Shown here one piece after another: positions 19,154-26,165 of a stretch of 64,000 nucleotides of DNA. The first letter of the stretch is position 1, and each line of letters begins with the position of its first letter. The notes under the pieces are model-generated. The model was not told where the DNA came from. It was given only the letters and a program-made list of their open reading frames with translations, and did no database searches. Origin of the DNA: Mycolicibacterium elephantis DSM 44368 (GTDB lineage: Bacteria; Actinomycetota; Actinomycetes; Mycobacteriales; Mycobacteriaceae); assembly GCF_004014805.1 (NCBI RefSeq), contig NZ_ATDN01000016.1:52932-116931 (forward strand), given 5' to 3'. A program made the position numbers and the translations under genes.

Positions 19154-19261
19154 CTAGAACGTGCCGAGACTGGAGAACATCCAGTACCAGAACCAGATGA
19201 CGAGGGCGGCCCCACCCCACGCCCCGACGTAGCGCAATATCTCCCAAATCCACGCCCACAC
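19154..19261 (-). CDS. 35-aa tryptophan-rich membrane microprotein
   Basis: Seven of 35 residues are Trp: it starts VWAWIWEILRYVG and continues through a hydrophobic helix LVIWFWYWMFSS to a TAG stop. The GTG start has GAGGAG seven bases upstream, an excellent Shine-Dalgarno, and the stop is seven bases from the NorD start. Codon use and fit to the operon make it a credible gene despite its size. I know no homologue. Together with the 42-aa protein it suggests a multi-subunit membrane assembly. Confidence 0.65.
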   Translation of the reverse strand: MWAWIWEILRYVGAWGGAALVIWFWYWMFSSLGTF

Positions 19262-19303
19262 GTCAAACTCCTCGGTTGTTGTGTTGTCGCCTGTACGAAC
19301 CGG

Positions 19304-19906
19304 TCATCGCACTTCCAAGCCGCGCACGGCGGTCGAGACCAATTTGGCCAGCATCGTGTCGCGGGTTTCGGCGTTGCCTGTCGTGGTCAGCGCGCCGTAG
19401 ATGCCGAGCAGGAAGAAGGTGGCGCTGTAGAAGGCGTCGACCTCCGGATGAACTTCACCGTCACCGCGAGCCCGCTCCAGTTCGCGCACCAGCAGGACGA
19501 TCACCGGATGGTCGGTCCACTCGTCCTTGTGCGGTCTGGTCGGAGAGAAGTGCAGAGCCAGCAGCTCTTTGAAGAGCATCGGGCCGAAACGGCGTTCCAG
19601 ATCGGTCACTAGGTCGATCACTGCGGTCAACGTCGTGGCCAGATCGTGGCGCTGTTCGACAAACTCGGCGAACTCCGCCGCGATCCGCGCCTCTTCGCGG
19701 CTCTCCAACTCCAGAAGCACATGCTCCTTGCTGGGAAAGTGGAAGAAGAAGGTGCCGTGCGCGACTCCGGCCGCCGCGGCGATCGCGTTGACGTCGGCGC
19801 CGGCCATGCCCGACTTCTTGAACTCGGTGATCGCGGCACCGAGGATGCGTTCGCGCGTCCGCAGCCGTCGCGCTGCTCGCGCCGACGCCTTCACCTGTGA
19901 GGTCAT
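19304..19906 (-). CDS. TetR-family regulator (1)
   Basis: A 200-aa regulator. The N-terminal HTH (RERILGAAITEFKKSG, then VNAIAAAAGVAHGTFFFHFP) is a standard TetR DNA-binding domain, and the C-terminal helical domain would bind a hydrophobic effector. It is closely similar to the TetR at 20722, sharing GVAHGTFFFHFP and HVLLELE. Start at 19906 is chosen for AAAGGG upstream; an upstream ATG at 19927 lacks this. A TGACTGTAGTCA site lies 26 bp upstream of its start, so autoregulation and control of the downstream NorQD genes is likely. Confidence 0.9.
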   Translation of the reverse strand: MTSQVKASARAARRLRTRERILGAAITEFKKSGMAGADVNAIAAAAGVAHGTFFFHFPSKEHVLLELESREEARIAAEFAEFVEQRHDLATTLTAVIDLVTDLERRFGPMLFKELLALHFSPTRPHKDEWTDHPVIVLLVRELERARGDGEVHPEVDAFYSATFFLLGIYGALTTTGNAETRDTMLAKLVSTAVRGLEVR

Positions 19907-19931
19907 GGTCCGCCCTTTGTAATGCAATCGC

Positions 19932-19943
19932 TGACTGTAGTCA
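19932..19943. promoter_or_regulatory. TGACT-NN-AGTCA operator-like site (1)
   Basis: TGACTGTAGTCA upstream of TetR (1). Further TGACT/AGTCA half-sites follow at 19952-19968. Two more full sites with the same arms flank TetR (2) at 20705 and 21367. Confidence 0.6.
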
Positions 19944-19964
19944 ATGAGTGGAGTCAGTCAATAG

Positions 19965-20654
19965 TCAGTCGGAGAAGATTTCCCTGTTCACCGAGTGCAG
20001 ATACGGGATGGCCAAGAATGGCGTGATGTAGAAGATGTCGTAGATCCACCACCCGACCACGGGCAGGATCACCCCGGCGTAGCGGACATCGGCGTACATC
20101 GTCATGTTGAACACGTAGACGCACCAGATCACCACGCCCATCCAGCAGGTGATGATCATCCACTGGTGGCCCCACCGCTTCATCTGCAGGAACCCGATCG
20201 CTGCGGCGATGCGCATGCAGAAGACGGTGAGGATCAGCCCGACCTCGAGCGCCTTCTCGCCGGGACCGGCCGCCCCGCCGAGCCACAGCTCGTTGTAGTG
20301 CCAGAAATAGCCGGCGTCGAACATTGCCCCCCAGCCGTTCAACAACACTCGCGCCAGCAGCGTGTGGTGCGCGACCAGATCCAGGGCCCAGCCGAAGACG
20401 TTGATCGCGGCGTCGACGATGACGCAGTATCCGAGCAAGGTCACCAGCATCGGCCGCACCGTCAGCCCTTCGCGGGCGGCGTTGCGCAGAATCCACACGC
20501 CGCGCAGAAACAGCGGCAGCCCGAAGATGCCGAGCGCCGCGGTGCCGATCAGCACGCTGCCGGAGATCAGCCACTTGTCGGCCTGCCGCTGTACCTGACG
20601 CGAGCGCTCCATGTGCTCGTCGAGCCCGCTTCCGACCACGGTGTTGGCGGACAT
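19965..20654 (-). CDS. Multi-pass membrane protein B, paralogue of A
   Basis: A 229-aa protein with the same helices and conserved residues as protein A: D81, D92, H97, D113, H119, E122, E133, H163. The N-terminal halves differ markedly while the last 100 residues are nearly identical. It opens the minus-strand gene series, ahead of TetR (1). The ATG at 20654 is listed; a TTG at 20660 has a better-placed GGAGGT and could be the real start. Expressing two similar versions suggests a heterodimer or alternative subunits. Confidence 0.85.
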   Translation of the reverse strand: MSANTVVGSGLDEHMERSRQVQRQADKWLISGSVLIGTAALGIFGLPLFLRGVWILRNAAREGLTVRPMLVTLLGYCVIVDAAINVFGWALDLVAHHTLLARVLLNGWGAMFDAGYFWHYNELWLGGAAGPGEKALEVGLILTVFCMRIAAAIGFLQMKRWGHQWMIITCWMGVVIWCVYVFNMTMYADVRYAGVILPVVGWWIYDIFYITPFLAIPYLHSVNREIFSD

Positions 20655-20704
20655 GGTCAAAGGGTCACCTCCTGCGTCGCCCGGGCCGAGCTTTGCAGTG
20701 TGAC

Positions 20705-20716
20705 TGACTTTAGTCA
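20705..20716. promoter_or_regulatory. TGACT-NN-AGTCA operator-like site (2)
   Basis: TGACTTTAGTCA lies 51 bp upstream of the membrane protein B start and six bases past the TetR (2) stop, so it is placed to control the long minus-strand operon. Confidence 0.6.
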
Positions 20717-20721
20717 ACCAA

Positions 20722-21321
20722 TCAGCGCGCTTCGATGCCGCGCAGGGTCTGCTCTACGTAGTCGTCGATCATCGAGCTCTGCGTTGGCCAGTCGTGGGTC
20801 GTCGTCAGTAGGGCATAGAGTCCGAGCAGAAAGAACACCGCACTGTTGGTCGGGTTGACCTCGGGGGCGACCCGACCGGCCCGCTGGGCGCGCTCGATCT
20901 CCTGCGCGACCCGGACGATGACGGGGTGCTCGTTGCTTTCATCCATCGGCCTGGTTTGCGAGAAGTGCAGGGCCAGAAAATCTTTGAACAGCACAGCGCC
21001 CAGGCGGCGCTCGAGGCCCAACACCAGGCGCACCGCCTCCTCGAAAACGGCGCGCAGACTCCGCTTGGAGTCGGCGAACCGACCGAGCTGTTTGGCGATG
21101 CGCTCTTCCTCGCGGCGCTCCAACTCGAGCAGCACATGCTGTTTGGTGGGAAAGTGAAAGAAAAAGGTTCCGTGTGCGACCCCGGCGGCCGCGACGATCG
21201 CACCGACATCCGCCTCGGCCATCCCGGACCGCTTGAACTCGGCGATGGCCGCGCCCATCAGCCGCTCCCGGGTTTGCAAGCGTTTTGCCTCACGCGCTGA
21301 GGGTTTGTCGACCACCGCCAT
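20722..21321 (-). CDS. TetR-family regulator (2)
   Basis: A 199-aa TetR protein, paralogue of TetR (1). HTH region: RERLMGAAIAEFKRSG followed by VGAIVAAAGVAHGTFFFHFP. Divergent from the SDR at 21400; the 78-bp gap holds the best copy of the operator. The two regulators have nearly the same recognition region, so they may bind the same sites, possibly with different effectors. Confidence 0.9.
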   Translation of the reverse strand: MAVVDKPSAREAKRLQTRERLMGAAIAEFKRSGMAEADVGAIVAAAGVAHGTFFFHFPTKQHVLLELERREEERIAKQLGRFADSKRSLRAVFEEAVRLVLGLERRLGAVLFKDFLALHFSQTRPMDESNEHPVIVRVAQEIERAQRAGRVAPEVNPTNSAVFFLLGLYALLTTTHDWPTQSSMIDDYVEQTLRGIEAR

Positions 21322-21366
21322 GCCCTGACGATAGCAACAGCAGCGAGGGGTCTTGACATATGTGAT

Positions 21367-21378
21367 TGACTTCAGTCA
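21367..21378. promoter_or_regulatory. TGACT-NN-AGTCA operator-like site (3)
   Basis: Best copy: ATTGACTTCAGTCAAT (21365-21380) has perfect 7-bp arms around a 2-bp centre. It sits between divergent TetR (2) and the SDR gene, 22 bp before the SDR start. Confidence 0.65.
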
Positions 21379-21399
21379 ATTTCACCGAGGGAGTCGCTT

Positions 21400-22188
21400 A
21401 TGGCGCTGGAGCAGTTCAATCTCGGCGGGCAGGTGGCGATCGTCACCGGTGCGGGCAAGGGTGTCGGACAAGGTATCGCACGAGTCCTGGCGGAGGCCGG
21501 AGCCACCGTCGTCGGCACGGCACGCACCGAATCCGACATCGTGGCCACGATCAAGGGCATCGAGGATTCGGGCGGTAAGGGACTCGCCCTGGTGGCCGAC
21601 GCGATGAGCCGACCGGACGGCGAACGCGTGGTCAACACGGCGATGAAAGAATTCGGGCGCATCGACATCCTCATCAACAATGTGGGTGGTTCGACGTTCG
21701 GGTCGTTTCTCGACATCACCGACGAGGACTTCCGGCACACCTTCGACTGGTGTGTCACGTCAGCGTTCATCATGAGTCAACTCGCCTCCCGTCACATGAT
21801 CGAGGCCGGACACGGCAACATTGTCAACATCTCCTCGGGGTCGGCACGTTTCGGCATCCGCGCGCTTACCGCGTACTGCGTCGCGAAGGGTGGGCTCGAA
21901 GCGCTCACCCGGGCGATGGCCCAGGAGTTGGCCCCGAAGATCCGCGTCAATGCCATCGCACTCGGCTCGTTCGCCACCGAGGGACTGCAAAGCGGCCTCG
22001 ATATGATGCCGGGGGCACTGGACACCATGCTCTCGCTCACGCCGCTGCATCGACTCGGCGACGTCGAGGATCTCGGTCGGCTCTGCGTCTACCTATCGAC
22101 CAAGGACTGCTACGCGACCAACGCCATCTTCCACGTCGATGGCGGAATCGAATCGAATAACCTGCCGCTGCCCATACCCGACTACTGA
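21400..22188 (+). CDS. Short-chain dehydrogenase/reductase
   Basis: A 262-aa classical SDR. Cofactor loop TGAGKGVGQGIARVL, NNVGG, catalytic Ser in VNISSGSA and YCVAKGG (YxxxK) are intact, and a HVDGGIES C-terminal motif is present. It probably oxidises or reduces a hydroxyl/keto group on the substrate handled by the P450s. Preceded by GAGGGAG. The DapB-like gene follows after 12 bp, forming a two-gene operon divergent from TetR (2). Confidence 0.92.
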   Translation: MALEQFNLGGQVAIVTGAGKGVGQGIARVLAEAGATVVGTARTESDIVATIKGIEDSGGKGLALVADAMSRPDGERVVNTAMKEFGRIDILINNVGGSTFGSFLDITDEDFRHTFDWCVTSAFIMSQLASRHMIEAGHGNIVNISSGSARFGIRALTAYCVAKGGLEALTRAMAQELAPKIRVNAIALGSFATEGLQSGLDMMPGALDTMLSLTPLHRLGDVEDLGRLCVYLSTKDCYATNAIFHVDGGIESNNLPLPIPDY

Positions 22189-22200
22189 TCGAGGCTTGAA

Positions 22201-23274
22201 ATGCGAAGAGTGGTCCAGTTCTCCACCGGAAATGTTGGTCAGCACTCGCTTCGGGCGCTCATCGGTCGTCCCGATATCGAACTGGTCGGCGTACACGCCG
22301 CCAGCCCCGAGAAGGTTGGGCGCGACGCCGCCGAGTTGTGCGGCCTGAGCGATCCGACCGGCATCATCGCCACCGACGACATCGACGCGCTGATCGCGCT
22401 GAAGCCCGACTGCGTCGTCTACACCGCCCTCGGCGAGACGCGTCCGGTGGAGGCCCTTGAACAGATGTCGCGCTTTCTGTCCGCCGGTATCAACGTCGTC
22501 GGGACGTCCATGGTGTGGCTGGTGACGCCGCGCCAGGCCGACGACTGGCTGCGGGGGCCGCTGGAAGAGGCCTGCGCGAAGGGCAATTCGTCGTTGTACG
22601 TCAACGGGATCGACCCGGGGTACTCGGGCGACACCGCAGTGCTGGCGGCGCTGAGCCTAACGACCCGTGCGGAGTCGGTCACCGTCCGCGAGGTCTTCGA
22701 CTACGGCAACTACGACGACTACGAGTACACCGGCACTGCAATGGGTTTCGGCAGCAAGCCGGGCGACAACCCCGCGATGGCCTTCCTGCCGGGCGTCATC
22801 ACCACGATGTTCGGGGGCCTGGTGCGCAACATCGCCGCCCACCTCTGCATCGAACTCGACGACGTGACCGAGCGTTTCGAGCCGTGGTATACCGACCAGC
22901 GCATCGAATGCAAGATGATGACCGTCGAGCCTGGCGGCATGGCGGGGGTGCGCTTCGCAGCCGAAGGACTCCGCGCCGGCTCACCCGTCATCACCGTCGA
23001 GCACACCACCCGGCTCACCCCCGCGGCGGCGCCAGACTGGGAGTACCCACCGGACGGGCACTCCGGGGTGCACAAGGTGATCATCGAGGGTGAGCCGCGC
23101 GTCGAGATCGACACCCTGCTTTCGCACCCGGTTCTCGACGTCACCGAGGCCGGATGCGTCTCCACGGCCGCCCGCGTCGTCAACGTCATCGACTGGGTGT
23201 GCCGCGCCCCTTCGGGCCTGATCTCGATGGAGGAGATCCCCCCGTCGGAGATGGCTCGCGGCCTGATGTGGTGA
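22201..23274 (+). CDS. DapB-like NAD(P)-dependent oxidoreductase (3)
   Basis: A 357-aa third paralogue of the DapB-like family. It starts MRRVVQFSTGNVGQHSLRAL and has GVHAASPEKVGRDAAE and GIIATDDIDALIALKPD. The C-terminal half diverges from copies 1 and 2. As with those, catalytic activity is unassigned; the nucleotide-binding loop is intact. It ends in front of a hairpin terminator that separates it from the convergent amidohydrolase. Confidence 0.85.
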   Translation: MRRVVQFSTGNVGQHSLRALIGRPDIELVGVHAASPEKVGRDAAELCGLSDPTGIIATDDIDALIALKPDCVVYTALGETRPVEALEQMSRFLSAGINVVGTSMVWLVTPRQADDWLRGPLEEACAKGNSSLYVNGIDPGYSGDTAVLAALSLTTRAESVTVREVFDYGNYDDYEYTGTAMGFGSKPGDNPAMAFLPGVITTMFGGLVRNIAAHLCIELDDVTERFEPWYTDQRIECKMMTVEPGGMAGVRFAAEGLRAGSPVITVEHTTRLTPAAAPDWEYPPDGHSGVHKVIIEGEPRVEIDTLLSHPVLDVTEAGCVSTAARVVNVIDWVCRAPSGLISMEEIPPSEMARGLMW

Positions 23275-23302
23275 GGCGCTGAGCCGTCACCTGTACCGCG
23301 AA

Positions 23303-23351
23303 TTCTGCACCCGGGTCACGGATTTCACCCGCGAGCAGCCCTGGTGCAGAA
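23303..23351. terminator. Bidirectional hairpin between convergent genes
   Basis: Arms TTCTGCACC (23303-23311) and GGTGCAGAA (23343-23351), with further partial pairing inside, in the 108-bp gap between the DapB-like gene and the amidohydrolase, which converge. Confidence 0.5.
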
Positions 23352-23382
23352 ATCGGCGAAGAGCCGGCTGCGCGCCGCCGGC

Positions 23383-24657
23383 TCAGGCCTTGGCGAGCTG
23401 CTTCTGCTCGTAGAGTCGACGCCATTCGGCGCGCGGGCGAATCGACACGTCGACGTCGGTCGCCTTGGCGCGCAACGCCCCGACCGTCGCCTCTGACCGC
23501 GGGGTGCGGGCGAACGGGTCCCAGGTGAAGAAGTTGCACGCGTTCTGCCAGGTGATCTTGTTGATGTCGGCGGCGTCGGCGCCCGCGGCGGTCAACTCGG
23601 CCAGCACCTGTTCGGGCGCGTCGGGCCAGAAGCAGTCCGAGTGCGGATAGTCGCACTCCCACGCGATGATGTCGATGCCGATCTCATGGCGCAGCTTCAG
23701 CGAGGTCTTGTCGGTGACGTAGCAGGCCAGCGAGTGCTCGCGGAACACGTCGGACGGCAGCTTGTCGCCGAAGTCGCGCCGCAGCCACTTCTGGTTGGTG
23801 TAGTGGCGGTCGCTGCGGTCGAGATAGAACGGAATCCAGCCGATTCCACCTTCGGAGAACGCGAATTTCAGGTCCGGGTAGTTGCGCATCGCCGGACCCC
23901 ACAGCAGATCCTGCGCGCACATCGCCGACACCTGGGTGGCCAGGATGATCAGGTTGTCGATCGGCGCGTTGGGCGCCATGCTGATCGCGCCGAAGCCGGT
24001 GCCGATGTGCAGGCACATCACCACGTTCTCCTCCGACAGCGTGCGGAACACCGGGCCCCAGTAGTCCTCATCGTGATAGCTCGGAAGCCCTTCCAGGTGC
24101 GGCAGTTCCGGCATGGTGACCGCGCGGCACCCCTTGGCGGCCACCCGGCGGATCTCGTTGCACATGCCCTCGGGCGTCCACGTCGGCAGGATCGCGATCG
24201 GGATGAACCGGTCCGGGTACGAGCCGGCCCACTCGTCGAGGTGCCAGTCGTTGTAGGCCGACACCATGACCAAGGTGACGTCTTCGCGTGTCATGTTGAG
24301 GTGACGCGCGGAGAACCCGGTGAACGTGGGAAAGCACATCGACGCCAGGATGCCGTTGCGGTTCATGTCGCGGACCCGCTCGTGCACGTCGTACACACCC
24401 GGGCGCATCTCGGCGAACCCGGCCGGGTCCCGGCCCCACTCCTCCGCCGGCCACGACACCACCGCGTTCAGCCCGCTGACGCCCTGCGGACGGCCCTGAT
24501 ACATCCACTGATCGACGCCGTTGTCGTCGGTCACCACGACCGGCGCCTCGTCCTTGTACTTAGCGGGCACGTGACGCAGGAACATGTCGGGGGGCTCGAC
24601 GACGTGGTCGTCGATGCTCACCAGGATCAGGTCCTCGGGGCGCGGGGATTCACTCAT
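23383..24657 (-). CDS. Amidohydrolase-2 family metal-dependent hydrolase
   Basis: A 424-aa protein of the ACMSD/amidohydrolase-2 type. The N-terminal metal motif is SIDDHVVEPPDMF, with later ligands in CLHIGTGFG and WECDYPHSDCFWP. These enzymes hydrolyse or decarboxylate ring-cleavage or CoA-related products. The start at 24657 leaves only 25 bp to the divergent AraC gene. It is the probable downstream hydrolase of the P450/SDR/DapB-like route and a likely target of that regulator. Confidence 0.88.
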   Translation of the reverse strand: MSESPRPEDLILVSIDDHVVEPPDMFLRHVPAKYKDEAPVVVTDDNGVDQWMYQGRPQGVSGLNAVVSWPAEEWGRDPAGFAEMRPGVYDVHERVRDMNRNGILASMCFPTFTGFSARHLNMTREDVTLVMVSAYNDWHLDEWAGSYPDRFIPIAILPTWTPEGMCNEIRRVAAKGCRAVTMPELPHLEGLPSYHDEDYWGPVFRTLSEENVVMCLHIGTGFGAISMAPNAPIDNLIILATQVSAMCAQDLLWGPAMRNYPDLKFAFSEGGIGWIPFYLDRSDRHYTNQKWLRRDFGDKLPSDVFREHSLACYVTDKTSLKLRHEIGIDIIAWECDYPHSDCFWPDAPEQVLAELTAAGADAADINKITWQNACNFFTWDPFARTPRSEATVGALRAKATDVDVSIRPRAEWRRLYEQKQLAKA

Positions 24658-24682
24658 ATCCCCAGTAGTACCGTGCGTTGAC

Positions 24683-25540
24683 GTGACCGTCTCTGCGCGA
24701 TCGGACAGAGTATTGGCCGAATCGGCCAACGCGGCAGGTTCACGTCGCGTCATCGACCTGCGCCGCGGTGGCCGGGCCCTGGCCGGTAGCTACCTGTACC
24801 AGGGCGACGAACTCGTCACGGGTTGGCACTCGCACGACGTGCACCAGATCGAGTACGCGGTCGGCGGCGTGGTCGAGGTGGAGACCGACTCGGCGCACTA
24901 CCTGCTGCCGCCGCAACAGGCGGCGTGGATTCCCGTCGGCCTGGAACACCAGGCACGGATGAACCCGGACGTTCGCACCGTCGCGGTGATGTTCGATCCG
25001 CTGCTGCTTCCCGACGGCGGGGACCGCGCCCGGATCATCGCGGTCTCACCGCTGATCCGGGAGATGATGCTCTACGCACTGCGCTGGCCGATCGACCGCG
25101 AACCGGGCTCCGCCGAGGACGAGCGGGTGCCCGACAGCTTCTTTCGGACGTTGGCCGATCTGGTCCGCGAAGCCCTCGATCACGAGGCGCCGCTGAGCCT
25201 GCCCACCTCCGAGCACCCGATCGTCGCCGCGGCGATGGCCTACACGAAGGCGAATCTCGACATCGTCACCGTCGACGACGTCAGCCGGGCCGTCGCCGTG
25301 TCCGAGCGTACGTTGCGGCGACTGTTTCAAGAGACGCTCGGAATCCCCTGGCGGACATATCTTTTGCATGCCCGCATGCTGCGCGCCATGGCGCTCTTGG
25401 CTGCACCGGGGCAATCGGTGCAGGAGACGTCGTCGGCGGTCGGTTTCGACAGCCTCAGCTCGTTCACCCGGGCGTTCACGCAGTTCTGCGGCGAGACACC
25501 CACGACGTACCGCAAACGGGTCGGGACCGGCCTCGGCTGA
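24683..25540 (+). CDS. AraC-family transcriptional regulator with cupin sensor
   Basis: A 285-aa regulator. The N-terminal cupin-like sensor is seen in GWHSHDVHQIEYAVGG and HYLLPPQQAAWIPVGLEHQA. The C-terminal AraC double HTH includes VSERTLRRLFQETLGIPW and SSAVGFDSLSSFTRAFTQFCG. The GTG at 24683 is the first start in frame past the divergent amidohydrolase; no clear Shine-Dalgarno is seen, so a leaderless transcript or a slightly later start is possible. The 25-bp spacing suggests overlapping promoters and control of the amidohydrolase. Confidence 0.88.
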   Translation: MTVSARSDRVLAESANAAGSRRVIDLRRGGRALAGSYLYQGDELVTGWHSHDVHQIEYAVGGVVEVETDSAHYLLPPQQAAWIPVGLEHQARMNPDVRTVAVMFDPLLLPDGGDRARIIAVSPLIREMMLYALRWPIDREPGSAEDERVPDSFFRTLADLVREALDHEAPLSLPTSEHPIVAAAMAYTKANLDIVTVDDVSRAVAVSERTLRRLFQETLGIPWRTYLLHARMLRAMALLAAPGQSVQETSSAVGFDSLSSFTRAFTQFCGETPTTYRKRVGTGLG

Positions 25541-25626
25541 CGACGGACCGCCCGCGCCACGTTTAGAAACTGTCCAAGCGGTCAATTCCTCGGCATCTGG
25601 ATTTGGATCGCCGATGGGAGAGCTTG

Positions 25627-25881
25627 ATGCGCGGACGTACCTCCGCACCGTCCGAGGACACCGGTTCTGAGGCCTGGTCAGAGGCGGTAGCGACGACGGG
25701 GCTCATCCTCAACATCGCGGGCGTGATCGCCATCGCGGTGGCGCTGGCCAGCTGGACGGTCGGCGACGGCATCCTGGCCCTGGTGTTCGGTGTGATCGCG
25801 GCGGTCGGATTCACCGGCAGCATCGTCTGCTTTGTCAGGCAGTCCGCCGACCCGGAAGTCACTTCCCCTCAGAACGCGTAG
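25627..25881 (+). CDS. Small two-helix membrane protein
   Basis: An 84-aa protein with an acidic N-terminus and two hydrophobic segments (TTGLILNIAGVIAIAVALA and LALVFGVIAAVGFTGSIVCF). GGGAG lies 10 bases before the ATG; a TTG start at 25603 is less likely. No family recognised. It stands alone between the AraC gene and tRNA-Leu. Confidence 0.65.
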   Translation: MRGRTSAPSEDTGSEAWSEAVATTGLILNIAGVIAIAVALASWTVGDGILALVFGVIAAVGFTGSIVCFVRQSADPEVTSPQNA

Positions 25882-25988
25882 CTTCGACCGGCGTCGCTGA
25901 GGACCGCCGAGTTCTGCGTGACGGTCGCTCTGTCGTCGCCGGAACGACCGTCCGGCAGATTTCGGTGAACGATCGAGCGCGCAAGGGG

Positions 25989-26074
25989 TGGTGCGGGCGG
26001 TGGGATTCGAACCCACACGCTCTTTCGAGCACCGGCACCTAAAGCCGGCATGTCTGCCGTTCCATCACGCCCGC
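25989..26074 (-). tRNA. tRNA-Leu (anticodon UAG)
   Basis: The minus strand folds as a class II tRNA: acceptor stem GCGGGCG paired with CGCCCGC, an anticodon stem CCGGC/GCCGG with loop TTTAGGT giving anticodon TAG, a variable arm, the T-loop GGTTCGAATCC, and an encoded CCA. It reads CUA/CUG leucine codons. Coordinates include CCA (86 nt). No attachment-site duplication or integrase was seen beside it. Confidence 0.93.
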
Positions 26075-26108
26075 ATCGTGGCGATCGTACCGCCCAAAAC
26101 CTTCACCC

Positions 26109-26134
26109 AGATATGTCGGCCGTGCCGCATATCT
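26109..26134. promoter_or_regulatory. Inverted repeat before HTH/endonuclease-like gene
   Basis: AGATATG (26109-26115) and CATATCT (26128-26134) form 7-bp arms, with GGC/GCC pairing further inside, 31 bp before the start of the frameshifted HTH gene. It could be an operator for that HTH protein or a 3' structure of the tRNA region. Confidence 0.4.
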
Positions 26135-26165
26135 TGAGGAAAACGCAGAAAGGCGGGGGCAGAGG

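Noticed and set aside
16107..20201. Insertion-sequence or duplicated IS ends
   Set aside because: The identical 82 bp are inside two coding paralogues in the same frame, with no transposase or terminal repeats.
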